From: Paragorgia papillata
Taxonomy: Eukaryota; Cnidaria; Anthozoa; Scleralcyonacea; Coralliidae
Reading direction: 5' to 3'
NCBI GenBank assembly: GCA_035771165.1
Contig: JAWNZC010000013.1
Coordinates: forward strand, 46,001-110,000
Length of the DNA: 64,000 nucleotides
Position numbers and translations under genes: made by a program. Of the stretch, positions 31,001 to 46,400 are shown piece by piece (position 1 is the stretch's first letter; every line of letters starts with the position of its first letter). Under the pieces are notes generated by a model. It was given only the letters and a program-made list of their open reading frames with translations. It had not been told where the DNA came from and ran no database searches.

Positions 31001-34000
31001 GCTGGTAATGGTTGTGATCGGTTTAATTAACAGTTATACCATGAGCTCGAGTTGTATATGAGCTCATAGCCAACGAGGCGCTTCGCCGAGTTGGCTATTA
31101 GTTCGTATACAACGAGAGCGAATGGTATAACTGTTTTATTATATAGCCAAGCACTGTACAAGAGACAAAATTACAGCGAAATGTTTGAAACAACAAACTT
31201 CCGGCATAGGCAACTAATACTTCCGCCATGCGTAATGATGCATTCAAATAGAGTTTCTTGCTGAGCTGTTCGGTGAACAGCTTCGAAATATTGTATAAAT
31301 GTTGCTCGAGAGGCAAAAAATGTGTGCAGATCAACAAAAAAGATTAAAAGGTACCTTTATGAAGTCAAAAGGTGGGTCAGTTGTTTATATTAGCGTTGCT
31401 GTCGTGAAAAAGGTTTTGATTTCATGCAAAAATGAAACTGGAACACCTTCGGCAGTGGAACTAAATTACTTAGTTGGTTGTTTTTGAAAAAGAACATGCT
31501 TTTTACTACTCCAAATGCTTATCTAAATAAAAAAAGGTCTATACTGGTGATCTCCTACGAAATGTGTGTTGTGAGCTTGATTTTAACCGCGAGTTTCTTT
31601 GTTTGGCAACAAATTAATATCCACCCGTTAATTTAGTCGGGTTTTTGAAGTAAAAAGACGTAATTTTTAGGTGAATTTTACCATTTAACATGCTAAATTG
31701 TGTATTTGTTAATGTATTTTTACACAATGTTGTTTTATATACATTGGTTTGATGTTGTTCTGTATAAAAATCCGTCAATTTCAACTCTTTTCGGCAGTTT
31801 AAAAAAAACCCATGCCGCCATCTTGTTTTTCCTCTACTAGCAGGATATGAGCTGTAAGCCTGGTAGTCGGGAACCAATCAGATTACGCAAAAGCTCATAT
31901 CCGATAGCATGCTATATAATAATGGTTGTTGTTCTAGGTTTGTGTACCAACTTTCCATTGTAAGTCGTTGCCTGTAGTTAGTGCAATAAGTAACGCATTC
32001 TGCATGTCGAGTCCCAGTCAATAGTGTGTTTAGTTTGTCGGTAGTGTTCGGCAATGTGGTTAGTCCCGTCTCCGTTCTTTGTTGCCCGTTTGTGTTCAGC
32101 TAGTCTCGTTTTTAGGTTTCTGCCGGCTTCACCGATACACGTTGCCTGGCAGTCGGCGCATTTAACCTTGTAAACTGCACCCTGTCTGTCGTAAGGTTGT
32201 TAAGTGTTTTTATATTGATGCTTTTGCCACCAACAAAACCGAGATTTTGTACATATTTTTCTGAAAGTCACTTCTTTCTTTAAACTGTGCAATTTTTTGC
32301 TTATATAAATGCATGACATGCGACTGGAAATCACAGTACAGAAACAACTACGGTGCTTTTTGTAAGTGATATAAAAAGAAGCTGGTTGTAAGAAAGCCAG
32401 TCCGAAAACGTTGCAGTTATATAGAGCAAAGTAAAAAGGTGGTAAACTACTGAGATGTTTGGCAACGAAATACCGAAGTTTCGAAGGGAGTAAAATGTGG
32501 TGCTCATTGTGACGAAAGTATCCGCTCGAAACGTCAGTATTTCGGTCTAAAAATTTCGACAGTTTAGCACCTTTTCACTTTGCTCTGTCCAAAACACTGC
32601 CTACACAGCATCTCTACCTTTTTTACAGTTCCAATTACATATACTGCCATTGGCGACTAGCGTTTAAATGCGTATAAGGGCCTGTTTATATGACCCCGGA
32701 GTACCGGGATGTCCCGGTTGCCGGGATAAATATCATCCCGGGTTTATATGGAGTAAACAAAGTGCTCGTCCCGGTTGACCGGGATGAATTTCATCCCAGG
32801 TCAAAAAGCGCGGGAATTTAAGGAAATGGAGTAAAAAACGCAAAAGTTCACCCTAATCCTACTACTGTATGTTAGAAGTTATTTCACTTTTATTCAGTGT
32901 TTTCCCTATAGACCTGACCGTTTGGACAGAATTCTGACCGTAATATTCAAAGTTACAAGCATTGCAGTTCAGTAAACTTCATCCCGGTCTACCGGGATAT
33001 TGCGTTTATGTGGACAAACATTTGATGTTTCAACCCAGATCCCAGTCAGGCGGGATGTCCCGGTCTCCCTATAAACGTAACTTGGAAAATAACAGTAAAT
33101 TATCCACAAGCCTTGAGATCCCGGTCTACCGGGACATCCCGCAGGCTCGGACTGGGCCCAATTTAGGGGCCTTGCCATTTCAGCTGCGAGGGGGCCCAGG
33201 CCTAGGGGGGGGGGATAATTCGAGAAGCGTTTAGGGGGGTCCGGGGGCATTGCTCCCCCGGAAAATTTTGAAATCTAGAGTCTGTGAAATGGCATTTCCT
33301 GCGTTTTGGGGGAAGATTTTATAGAATTCCGGAGATTATAAAACGTCATATAAAACACACAATTTACACAAAATAGAACAGATTTCAGGACTTTTCAACA
33401 TTTAGAACAAAACATTTTTAACATTTCAGAACATAAGAAGCTGTTCCATTTCCGAGGACTTTGACGCAAGTTTTCGATACACTGCCTCGTTATCAACAGC
33501 CTTAAGTAAATCAACTTCTATAGAACAAATCATTACTGCTTCCAAAGCGTTACTGTTCACTAATTTCACAAATGCGAAATTAAGTAATTCCTTCAATGCT
33601 TCCAATTTGATATTTTATGGGTGTGTCTGGTCAGGGGCCCATTTTGATGTCCCAGAAGGGCCTATGTGCCATGGCACAATGATGGCACAATGGCACATAG
33701 GCCAGTCCGAGCCTGACATCCCAGTATTACCGGGATCATATAAACGTGCGGGGCCCTAAGTCTAGTCCTACCTTTCAGTGTCAGTGATCTCAAAACCATC
33801 AAGCGATAACAAGGATGGAGAACAGAAAAGAAGAAATGGTCTGTAATCAAAACCACTTTGAATCATAAACTAACGTTAAGGAATATATGGAAACAAAAAA
33901 AGCAAAAGCGAAAAAGGATCCAAATTTTTATAAAATTCATTACGTAACTACACTAATTCTTGTAGTGCTTATAAAGAAAAAGTTAAGTTTGTCTTCTTTG

Positions 34001-37000
34001 AAACAAAAGCTTTTTATTCCAGAAAATAATTTAATGTCTTCTGCCGACTGACCTATATATATAACTGGACTGTGAGTACCCTATATCAATGACTGGCAAT
34101 GGGCGACCAATCCACAATGGCGGTTTATGGGTCTTTTCTCCCATAGTAGTAACCGCTGAGATTTTTCTCATAAATAAATGTATAACTGAATTGTTTAGTC
34201 TGCGGGCGCGGCTGAGCCCATAGTCAAGTTAACATAGTGAACAGAATATGGTCAGCGGTCGCTTCCATGATAGAAAAGCATCTATGGAGAAAAGACTCTT
34301 AATTCCGCCATGTTTATTTGGTCACTTTCTAAATGGGACTCTCAGTCCAGTTATATCTAGATCAGTAATTCTGCCCCTTTTAGAAATGGTGCTCCCCCCA
34401 AAAAAACAACTAAATCCCATGGAATTTCATTCATTTTCGAGTAAGTTAAGGATACGGCACTGACGATGTCACCATGACACACGGATTATTCAGAATTAAC
34501 AGATGTTTTAAATTGGACAAATGAGAAAGATGGTGCATCTGTAAGAAATTAATTAATCCTTTATTGGCCAAGGTTTCCGGGAGCTCTCCCCTTGACGAGT
34601 AAAATCGTCTGGCGTTAGCCTGAGTAAAATTAATAAGTTGACAAAAAGCAACTGTGGCTAGTAAAGTGTTAAATAAGTAGTTTTATTATATGGCTGGGTT
34701 TGATTAATGATTTCCGGTCCGTACGCAAAACGACGCACGCTGATTGGTTCCCGAGAGGTCGGGATTTTACTATATATATTGACCTCCGGTCTGTGTCCGG
34801 GTCAATACGCTTTTTTCTCGGCCCTGCAAGTTTTGGCGAGAACATTTCTCAGTTGATTTGAATACGAATAAAAGAGAACTAGGTATCTTTATTCAAATAT
34901 TCTGAACAATAAAATGTGTTGGAACATTACTGCTGGTTTTCTTTAAAGCTGTTTATCTAAAAACATAACAAATAAAAGCCGAACTGGTGTAAACAAGAAG
35001 GCCAAGAGCGACATGAAGAAGTTAACAGGAAAGGTAAACAGCATACTCCGAAGATGAAAACAACGCTCGAAGCTTAAAAATAAAGTGAACCAATAGCCAT
35101 ATAATATATTCCTTATTAATCGTTTGCTCGGTCTGTACGGGAAAGTATTTGCCCTCGGTTTTATCGCACAAACCTCGCTCCTTCGTCGCTCGGTCTGTAC
35201 GAAAACCTCAGGCAAATACTTTCCCGTACAGACCTCGCACTCGGTTGGTAAGTCCTTATAACTAAATCGGAGTTAAAGCTTAGTTTTGTTTGTTTGTTTG
35301 CTTGTTTGTTTGTTTGTTTGTTTGTTTGTTTAGGTTGGTTAATTGATTCGTTAGTTAAATGGTTGATTAATTGTTTAGTTAATTGATTGAATGGTTGATT
35401 GATTGTCTGTTCAGTTGATTCATTGATCAATTGATTATTTGATTGACTAGTTGGTTGATTAGTTGATTGATTGATTGTTTGGGTGGTTTATTGATTTATT
35501 AATTGACTGGTTGGTTCGTTGACTGATTGATTGGTTCATTAAATGATTGATTGGTTCATTGATTAATTGATTGATTGGTTCATTAAATAATTGACTGGTT
35601 CATTGATTGATTGATTGGTTCATTAAATGATTGATTGGTTCATTAAATGATTGATTGGTTCATTAAATGATTGATTGGTTCAATCTCTCAAAAAGGTATA
35701 TAGAATTGCTAACTCTTACGCTTATAACTCAATGGAGCACCGCCCAACCATGAGTATAGTACATCTCACTAATACAACCACAAAGATAACCCACATTAAG
35801 TTCCCACTGCACTGTGTGCAATTTTTCACTCATATAAGAACGCTAAATTAAACATTTACCTCGTTGAGATCAGAAATACCATTGCCAGCAAGAGAAAGGG
35901 TTTCCAGTTGTTCAGGTAAATTCACCGTGGCTCTTAGTTGAAAAATATATATATAAATGATAAATTGTATTTTAAAGAACACTTCAAATGATAATTGATA
36001 AAGAATGTCTTTTATACGTTTTTCACATCTAATCTTGTTTTGAGGTACCGTATTCACTCAATTAAAGTGCTACTAACCCAAAAACGTTTTTTGCACGAAT
36101 AAACATCGCCAATCCAAATGATGAAGAATGCAATATAAATTAACTAAATTGGTAAAATCCTCTTCATTTAAGAATCGATATAAATAAAGCGTTTCAGTTC
36201 TATTCCGAGATAAATTTCCAGCAAAACGGTGTCAGCGGTTTTTTTATTTATTGCCTGGTTTCGATTGTATGACTTATTTTGTCCGAATGTTGGTCGAAAA
36301 ACAGCATTTTCAACTTTGGTCGTCAATAAAGTCAGCAAAACTCGACAAAACGCTGACAAATTATCTCGGAATTAAACTGAAAAAAAAAGATTTTGAACAA
36401 AATAAAACGTTTTTAACTTGAGTCGCCCGAGTGTACCCTGCGAGCAGAGCCTTCTTTTCCTTATTTCTTCGCTGAGAGAGAGGAAGAAAAGTAGGCTCTG
36501 CTGTATTCGTGACTGGTTTCCATTGCGCATGCATGTCAGTTGCTTGGTTACAATCTCGAACCCAGTCCCAATCAGAGCAGAAAACAAAACGAGAACCGGT
36601 TAAACGGGTCTTAAACGGGTTACTTCGTCCCAAATCTTGGACGAAGCCAAACACGAATACAGCAGAGCCTACTTTTCTTCCTCTCTCTCAGCGAAGAAAT
36701 AAGGAAAAGAAGGCTCTGCTCGCAGGGTACCCCGAGTAAAGCCCTCTGGTTTTAATTTAAAAATTCGCAACTATTATTGGCTTGTGTTTATCGCGAAATC
36801 AAAGACACCATTGTATTCTACAAATTAATAGCTTTCTAACGATATCTATTTTATTTTTGTGGCATAAATTCTGACGAATTGAGAGCGCTTTACCGAAATG
36901 ACCCTGTAAACCTTAACGAAGACCTTAATCGAGAAAATACGGTACTAGAGATAAGCGAGTAAAACTGATCTACCTTTGCAACATAGTGATAGTGTTTCCA

Positions 37001-37391
37001 TGCAGAAGAAGAACCTGTAAAAATATGTTGAGTTCATTTGTAACAGACGGCTGACGTTCGTTAGAAAACACATATCATATCACATCACATCACATCACAT
37101 CACATCACATCACATCACATCACATCACATCACATCACATCACATCACATCACATCACATCACATCACATCACATCATATCATATCATATCACATCACAT
37201 CATATCATATCATATCATATCACATCACATCACATCACATCACATCATATCATATCATATCACATCACATCACATCATATCATATCATATCACGCCATAT
37301 CAGAACATAACATACTGTAAGATAACACATTGGGTACACCACAGCAATACCTACCACATCATATTATATATATACCATACCACATCATAAC

Positions 37392-37471
<80 letters not shown>

Positions 37472-40400
37472 TATATATAGAAGTAATATTTATAAACCGC
37501 GCAGGAGGGCTTTATCGGATATAAAACACGAGGCGATAGCCGAGTGTTTTAGAGCCGATAAAGCCCGTACTGCAAGGTTTTTAAATGGCTTCTAAAAAGA
37601 ATCACTTCATACGTTCATTGGCGTAGTAATTTTGAAAATTAAGCTTATCTCAGCCGTTAAAAACCAGCGAGAAACTTAGAGCGAGTCTATATCACATATA
37701 TAGATCCGATACGCTCATGATTTTTCTTTGTGTTTTCCTCATGAATTATTAATGAATTTTAGAAATATATATATATATATATATGTATGTAACATATAAC
37801 ACCATACCATATCATATAACACTAAGCTACACCATATCACCTGACACAATAACACACCATAACATATACCATATCAAACGATTACCTAACATACTGTAAC
37901 ATAACATTAACATACCATATCATACCACCTCACACCATAATCATACCATATTATGCAATACCATACCATACAGTACTATACCACACCATACCACACCATA
38001 GTGACCATACCATACCACATCACCTGACACCATACCACACCTTATCCTACCAAATCATATACCAAACCCATTTTAGTTTTTGCTCATCCCGGCTTCACTT
38101 TTCGTGTCACTCCGATGCCGCCACGACATTTATTCAAACATTTTACTAAAATTTAACCCTAAAAAATCATATAATAAAGAAAGACCATGCATGCATGCCT
38201 CATCCAACTTACCTTTAATTGAACAAGGCTGTTGAGATCTGATACATCCGAAATGCTGGTAAATAAGACAGACAGTATATTTGAGGTTACCTGCACGAAC
38301 TAATCATTTACATGTACTGAAGTTCGTAAATATACACTTAGCTATGACAACTCATAAGTTAAAAGGGTTTTTCTGTTATTTAAAATCATTCTTATTTCCA
38401 AAAATATGAACCTTTAGATCTATTATGCAAGAGTATCAACTGAAGATACAAGTAAGTACAGTACGCGTGCAATTATCTAGCATTAGCAAGTACTGTTAAG
38501 AAATGGCTCATGGTTTGGCGTGCTTCTCGAGTTATAGATGTACGTGGGAAGTTCAGAGAACAAAAAAACAAAACACGTAACAGCCAACTCTAAATTTCTT
38601 AGTGTTCCTCTAACTTCCCAAGTGCATCCAAAGTTGATGGAGCACTGACGCCAAACCGTGAACCATTTCTTATTATACAATACCCTTGTTGCTATGCGTG
38701 TTTTCATTGGTTGTTGCCCATATCATGATCTATTAGAGGACAGACACATGGATCACGTCAGATCACGTCAGCTGACTCGTTTTTTTTCTTTCTTCATGCC
38801 CCAAAATCCGACAGGGTTTTTATAAAAACCTTTTAAGTTTTTGTATTGTATAAAACAAATAGATTCCATTTTTTTGTTGTCTGTTCAGTTATAGATGCAC
38901 AGAAGACGTCACAACGTGGTAAGAACATCAGTGACCCACTCGACTGCGTCTCGTGGGCCACTTTTTTGTTCTTACCACGTTGTGACGTCATCTGTGCATC
39001 TATAACTGAACAGACAACGGCAAAATGGAATCTATTTGTTAAATCCAACATAGAAAAAGTCTCAAAATAATGATAAACACGACTTAAGAAATCAATGTAT
39101 GCCACAGGAAGTGTTTTTGTTGTGTTTTCTATTTACTCTTTGTTCTTTCAACCGCTTTACATTTATTTTATTTTAAATATCCCAAGGCCTTCGCCTAATC
39201 TTGAAATGTTGCCACAGATCAGTTGGTAGTTTGTATGCTTTGTTTCTAGCGAGTGTTTTTCTTCTTTTTTTCCAAAAATGTTTTCGCGCGCTTTTTCGAG
39301 ACCGTGCTCCATCGACAAATGGAGCACGCAGCCACGCACAACAACCTTGTTGTATTTTGTTGGGCGTTGTTGTATTAAATCTGTCTTAATAGAGAGATTA
39401 ATAGAGACATTTAGTTTGACGTTTGTTTCTTTTACGGCTAACGTCTAACCGCTGCCAGACGTTTGAGGTTACACGTTTGCGGTTTCAGGTACACGTTTTT
39501 GACGGCAAAAGGTCGGTTTTCACGTAAGTCATTTACGTTTGCAATTCTCTGTTTGGATTTTGCATTATCTCGCGTATAAATGCTTCTGGTATACAACTTA
39601 AGTATTTTTCTTTGATTTGCTATGAATTTTAAGAGCAAGGAGCGAAGATTTTTGCCTTCTCGTTGTTTAAAGCACGAACACTGTATATGACAAGAAAATC
39701 AACATGGCGGATTCAATATATCACTCAACTGGTCTAATTAAAATAGAAAATCTATTTGTTTCTTCCTGTGTAACAAGAAGATAGCTATTTATTAGTTTTG
39801 GATTACTTCTTTTATTTTTTTATTGGCATATAGTTTCTTTTTCTGCAGTAGTTTACAGTTAATGTAAACTTTACATTATAATTACAGTGGTTTCAAACTA
39901 AATGAACAAATTGTCCCAACTTCTAACACCAAACTGGAGTTTGCAGTTTGAGGTAAACGTGGAACTAAAGGTCTCTATTAAGATTCACGTAAACGGGAAA
40001 GGGACAAACGGCAGAGAAGATCACGTGACGAATTTTTTTCCCGCCAGCCGTTTGGCGTTCGTCATTTCAACGCCACGTAGATTTTACAGTCAAAATTTCT
40101 AATATTTCCTCTCTTTCACGTCTTTTACGAAGGAAAAGAGAAACACTAGAAATGTTAATGATCACAAAATGTTTTTAAACCATAGATATCAAAACGGACA
40201 CGAAAAAGTAACGTTTTTATCGACAACTTCAAATGCCTCTTTTTAGCCGCCATCTTGGATCTGGTCACCTCAATCACAGAATATAAATACAACCAGAAGT
40301 CCAACTCGCGTCGGAACCTTTGAAGTTTATGTCCTCGCGCATGTCGCCTCGCGCATCTTGATTCCTCGCCATCCTACGCAATCCTGGCAAGTTCCCCCGG

Positions 40401-43400
40401 CAGTTTGGACCTTCAAAAGAAGGTTAAAACTGCCGGGGGAACTTGCCAGGATTGCGTAGGACATTGCGTAGGATCGCGTAGGATGGCGTAAAATATCGCG
40501 CCTGCGATAGTCACAAAATAGAAATACAACCAGAAGTCCAACTCGAGTGACAACTTGTCCGCATTTCTTCAATGCGCAGGCGCGATATTTTACGCCATCC
40601 GACGCAATGTCCTACGCAATCATGGCAAGTTCCCCCGGCAGTTTTAACCTTATTTTGAAGGTCCAAACTGCCGGGGGAACTTGCCAGGATTGCGTAGGAT
40701 GGCGAGGAATCAAGATGCGCGAGGACATACACTTCAAAGGTTCCGACGCGAGTTGGACTTCTGGTTGTATTTCTATTCTGTGCCTCAATCTTATATCTCA
40801 AATTTCAATCACGCGAACGTCAAACGGCTATTTCGCGTTTCCCGTTTCCGTGAATCTTAATCTCTCTCTAAATAATACCTGTTTTCAGATAAGTCCATGT
40901 ATTTTAGTTCGACACAGTAAGATACATTCTGAATGCGCTATGGAAGAAAAATGAAGAAAAAATAGACGTCTTGATCGGACAATAGTTATATATTGCATTG
41001 CTCGCACATGGAAAGCAATAAATGCTTCATTTTTTTACGTACTGTACCTTGATGTTGTTTTTTGACAAGTCAAGGTGTTCCAAGTGAACCAACCAACAGA
41101 GGCCTTATAGTCAGATAAAAATTAAAAGACCAGAGAGTTTACTTATTCCTGCATGGTGAATTAAATCATCCTTCTTCTCCTCATCATCATGACATCATCC
41201 TTCCTATCACCATAATCATTGTTGACAACATCATCATTACCATTGATCATCATCATTGTCATCCTCATTAGCATCACTATCTTCACCATCATCATCATCT
41301 GATAATCATGATCATCATCAACATCATCATCAGCAGCATCATCCTCATCATCATCTTCACCACCATCATCATTACAATCATTATCATCATCACCATCATC
41401 TTGTCACCATCAACGCCATCATCATCGTCACCATCAATGTTTAATCACCATTACAATCATTATCATCATCACTATCATCATAATCAACATCATCATTAAT
41501 ATTACATAATCATATCATTATCATCTTGCTATCATCATCATTATCATCATCATCATCATGATTATCATCATCATAATCATCATCACCATCATCAACTGAT
41601 CATCAACATCAACATCACCATCATTGTCATCCTTACCATTATCATCATTGTCAATTATCATTTATAATACCTTCCATAGATACAATGCCATTATTAGACA
41701 AGTTAAGTGTCGTAAGATTCTTGCCGAAGTTCACTCCATTCATTCTTACCAGATGATTGTGTGCCATTGACAGCTGAAATGGTACAACATAAGAGAAAGT
41801 AAGTCTCCTAATATTTGATATCTGTTTACTCTTTTTGCAGTTGTGTGTAGCTAAACATAGAAAAACCCTCTCTGCTTCACATCATGTCTGGTGGGCGTTG
41901 TATAGGTTTGTTTAGAAAAATATGAGTATACACACTCAAAGAGTGTGGGCCACAGTGTAGGGCAGTACATCAGCCAAGGTGATGATTCATAGGGGGTGAG
42001 GGGGTACTGGAGCTAAACTGTATACATTCAACATTAGAGATGAGCCGATCATGAAAATTGCCGATTACTGAAGCCGATTAATCGGTGGCCGATTATTTAA
42101 ACTAATCGGCCGATTAATCGGCATATGCCGATTATCGGTAAGTTGTTGGTTACCAATCCCCGCACAGTTTCGCAATGTTTATTGAGCTTGCTAGGGAAAA
42201 ACAATATTTTGGAAATATAACAGAAATCAAGGTTTTGCTAGAAGAGTGAAAAGAAAATGGATCGTGTTGCATACTAAACATTTATTGCGCGTTTTGTTTG
42301 TTTACAAATTAAGCAATAGCGCAGTATTCACTATTCATCTCTGTCCGTTTTGTAATTCTTGTTTTCAAATTTCACAGAAAATACCTTGAGAATTAATTTC
42401 GCTTTTTGCTTATAAAATATAAATAGCAATCCCAGTATATGCTAAGCAATTATCACAGAAGAATTACGAGAAAAAAACAAGAGAATTGTTAATGTTAATT
42501 TGTTTTATTTTGTTGGAATATTAATTTATTATAGTAAATACGTTTGACACAATTCTGAGTTCTGCACACACACAATACAAAATCATTAAAATTATTCATC
42601 AATACTCAAAGTTCAACTTCGGCAAATTATGATGCAGAAACAAAATGTTATCAGCTTTATCCGGTGCTAGCCTGCTTCTTTTCTCCGTAGAAATGTTCCC
42701 TGCCTCGCTGAAGACACGTTCAGAATAGACACTTGAACTGGGAGGGCTCAGGTACTTCAGCACAACGTTAAACACGTTAGGGTAAGCAAGTTTCTTTGCC
42801 TGCCACCAAGCATAAGGGCATGCTTGCAATGGCTGTAGCGGAAGGGCGAGAAAAGCGTTGATCTCTTCTTTCACATCGCGACTGCCATTCAAAGTGCTGT
42901 CGTTCGACCCAATAATCTCATCAAAGCATGACCATAGGTCCTTATGAGGTCCAGCGCTGCGACTCTTTTCTTGGGTGGAGATGTTATCATTCGTTACTTG
43001 ACTTACTTCCTCAATCGAAGATCCTGTGAGACGACAAACTTCATCTACCAGCGCAGTACGACCATCACTTCTTCCAAACTTCGTCTTGAACCTAGGATCC
43101 ACAGTTGTGATCAAAATGTAGTTGTTGTCTTCAAAGATTGTTTGAAATATTTGCTCTAAGGCAACACTCAACTCGTCGCGCATTGTACGAACACCGGTGG
43201 TCTTTTCCCCGTCGTCTTTGCTTAAAAATTTCTTGAGCACGGTGATGGCAGGAATTACCTCTGAGATGCACGAGTTGTTTTTGCTCATCAGTTTTGTGTA
43301 CTCCTCGAACGGCTGTAGCAAGTGAAGGACCTTGTCCATGAGACCCCATTCGTTAGATGACCGCATCGCAATCGGCGTTGCATAAAGCACAACCGCTCGT

Positions 43401-46400
43401 TTGTTCTCTAGCAATCTTTTCTCTTCAAATTTTGAGGAATGAAATACTGACGTTTCGAGCGGAGCCCTTCATCAAAGTAAAACATTTTACTCTGATAGTG
43501 GTGAAGGGCTCCGCTGGAAATGTCAGTATTTGTTCTTCAAAATTTTGGCTGTTCACAACCTTTTCACTTTGATAGTGACAAAAAAAATATTATATTTTTG
43601 AACATTTTTTTTATATAAATAAAAAGCCGGTTTGTTCAGGTTCTTCTTCTTTTTTTATAGCCAACAAAAATAAGCAAAGATTTTGTAAGGCGGCCGCGTA
43701 TAAGTATTTGCATCATCAACAATGTCTAACGCTCTCGCCATCGGTTCGTTATGACTCACTCGGCATGTATTTGCACCATGTGTGAAGAAGTTGAAATGCC
43801 GATTATTCTGCCGATTATTCAAAATAATCGGCCGATTACCGATTATTTTAAATTGGCCGATTAATCGGCTTTGCCGATTAGTTTCCGATTAATCGGCTCA
43901 TCTCTATTCAACATTCATCCTCTGATGTCTAATACAGGCAAGCTGATTAAAAAACCCAGCTTCTCATATTTTCATTTTCCAACATGCGTGGCTGTATTTA
44001 GAAATTAGAGCAAGTTAGAACACTAGACAAAACATCTGCAATGGAGGCTACAAGAACACTGACTCATGTTGAATACTGGATATTACTTCTCAGATTTCTA
44101 GCTCATTTTCTGGTGTTTTTAGTGGGCAAAGATAAACTAGTTTCTAAGCTAGATCACTTCAACTATGTACAGTACGGTACTATTAGCTGCCTTGACAAGT
44201 TCAATACAAAAATAACCATGATGGTAACTGGAACAGTTTGTAAATGTCATGTACACTATTAGTGTGGATAAAATGTTGATATCTTACTGCAGAAAGTTTT
44301 GGAAAAGCTTCTAACTTTTCAATCTTGGTGATACTGTTATGGTCCAGAATTAGCTTGGATACTGAAGATTTTTTTGGTAAATTGGACATTTTCTTTAATC
44401 CTTTACCTAGAAGACAAAAACGTTTAGGGAAAATATCAGACCTTCATCTTTTTTTACAAACATTGCCTGCAGCTCAGTCAGTATACACTATTAAGACTTT
44501 GATCTGATATTTTCCCATGCAGACCTCATTCTGGGTTCCGTTACTTAATAATCTCTTAACTCATTGTTGCCTAAGATGTCTGAGGGTTCTCCCTTTGACA
44601 AGTCTAGTGTTAGACAGAGTAAAACAATAAAGGAGCCATTTTTAGCCAGCTCAGGTAGCAATGGGATAATCACATGTTAACCCATTGCTACCTAGGATTT
44701 CTGAGAAATGCATCTAGAGAGAGAAATGCATCTACAATCCTGGACAAAAGTGCTTGGGACATTATGCGAAAATCAGCAAAATCGGCAAAGTGGCCCAACA
44801 ATTTTGTCCAGGATTGTCTGAAAATGACGAGTTTATGATTTTTCAATAAAACACAGCTTTTTAACTTTGTAACATTGCAAAATATATACAGTTTAATAAA
44901 AGAGCCCCCATCTCTGCTCCCCCTTACCCCCTCAATGGGGAAGGGATCACTGGAGCAGATCTCTGCAGAGTTCCCACCCGCACCGGTACTACCCGCACGA
45001 GAGCTCTATTTAATTTGCATATTCACCAAACCTTCTATACCCCACAAACAATTTGTTGTTCATGCATGTGGGAGCGTATTTATGTCATTTTCGAGCAGAA
45101 TCGCCGCCCCCAAATTGTTTTTTTCTTCGATTTTGTTTAATTCGTCATTTTCAGACAATCCTAGACAAAAGTGCTTGGGACACTATGCGAAAATCGGCAA
45201 AGTGGCCCAACAATTTTGTCCAGGATTGTAGTGTTGAACAGAGTAAAACAACAGTCAGAGTCCATTTTTGGTTGGGTCAGGCAGGAATGGGCAAATATAT
45301 ATACAAATGTACAGTACCCTCGACAAAACATTGAGTATACAGTATAAACAAGTCAATTAAAGTGCCTAAGCATATTATAATTGGGGATTCTACATATTTA
45401 AAATTATGATTCTGAGAAGATTTGCAACATATCATCCCTACTAAAATTTTATCTTCATAGACTTTTTCGCTGTTAAACTTAATGGAAGTGACATCATAGT
45501 TAATAGAACATATGGTTTAGAAGCTCTGTTGTCTTCCAACTTGAAGTAATGGTCGTGTTGAAAGACAATGGAGTTCCTTATATGGAAGTAAATTCTATGG
45601 ACATGTGATGACGAAGCACCACAACACGTGACGATGAAGGACCACACTAATTAAACCCGATCGTTGCTATTGGACGACTGCTTCATTATACAGAAAATAC
45701 AATACCGTGGAGTTGCACAAATTTCCATGAACTTAAACAAAAACATAGAACAATCACTTTGGATGACTTTCCAAACCATGTATACTGTATGTTCTATTAA
45801 CTATGCTGACATCAAAGCAGGAATATGTCTATATAAAAATCACTTTACAGATTCCTGCTTAGATGTCACTTTTGGTTGACTTTAAAGGGTATTGGCAATA
45901 AAAATTAAGTTTGTCTCATTTGAAAGAGCTCGTCAAATGGTATAAGAAGACCTTTTACAATTTTTTCGTATCTGTTTTGGTTTGGAAATATTTCGACCAA
46001 AGACAGCCTGCTGTCCACCATCTTGTTGTAATATTGGGTCTAATTAACTAGGAAATTGGTGACGTCACAACGAGGGTAAACCCATGGGTAAACCTGATGA
46101 AACTACTCCGTGAGTGACCAAATTTCCACGGAAGGCTTTTTAAATGTTGTGGGTCAATTTAAAATGGAAATAGTGCAACAAAATCGAGTTTCTAGCTCAT
46201 AATGTCATAAGGTTGGCAAGATAAAAATTTCACTTTACCCTGCTTATGATGTCACATGCATATCGAAAATAATTCCAAGATGGCGGACAGCAGGCTGTCT
46301 TTGGTCCAAATATTTCCAAAACCAAAACAGATACGGAAAAATTGTAAAAGGTCTTCTTATACCATTTGACGAGTTCTTTCAAATGAGACAAACTTAATTT

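Larger units (their letters stand above)
42035..43906. mobile_element. hAT transposon with 8-bp duplication
   Basis: The termini are TAGAGATGAGCCGAT and the inverse ATCGGCTCATCTCTA. The exact duplication TTCAACAT lies at 42027-42034 and 43907-43914. Subterminal clusters of GCCGATTA and its inverse fill about 100 bases at each end. A transposase remnant occupies 42599-43414, and a hammerhead-like inverted pair lies at 43441-43535. The element is in a CEP97-like intron and is probably defective, as the N-terminal half of the transposase is missing. Confidence 0.85.
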
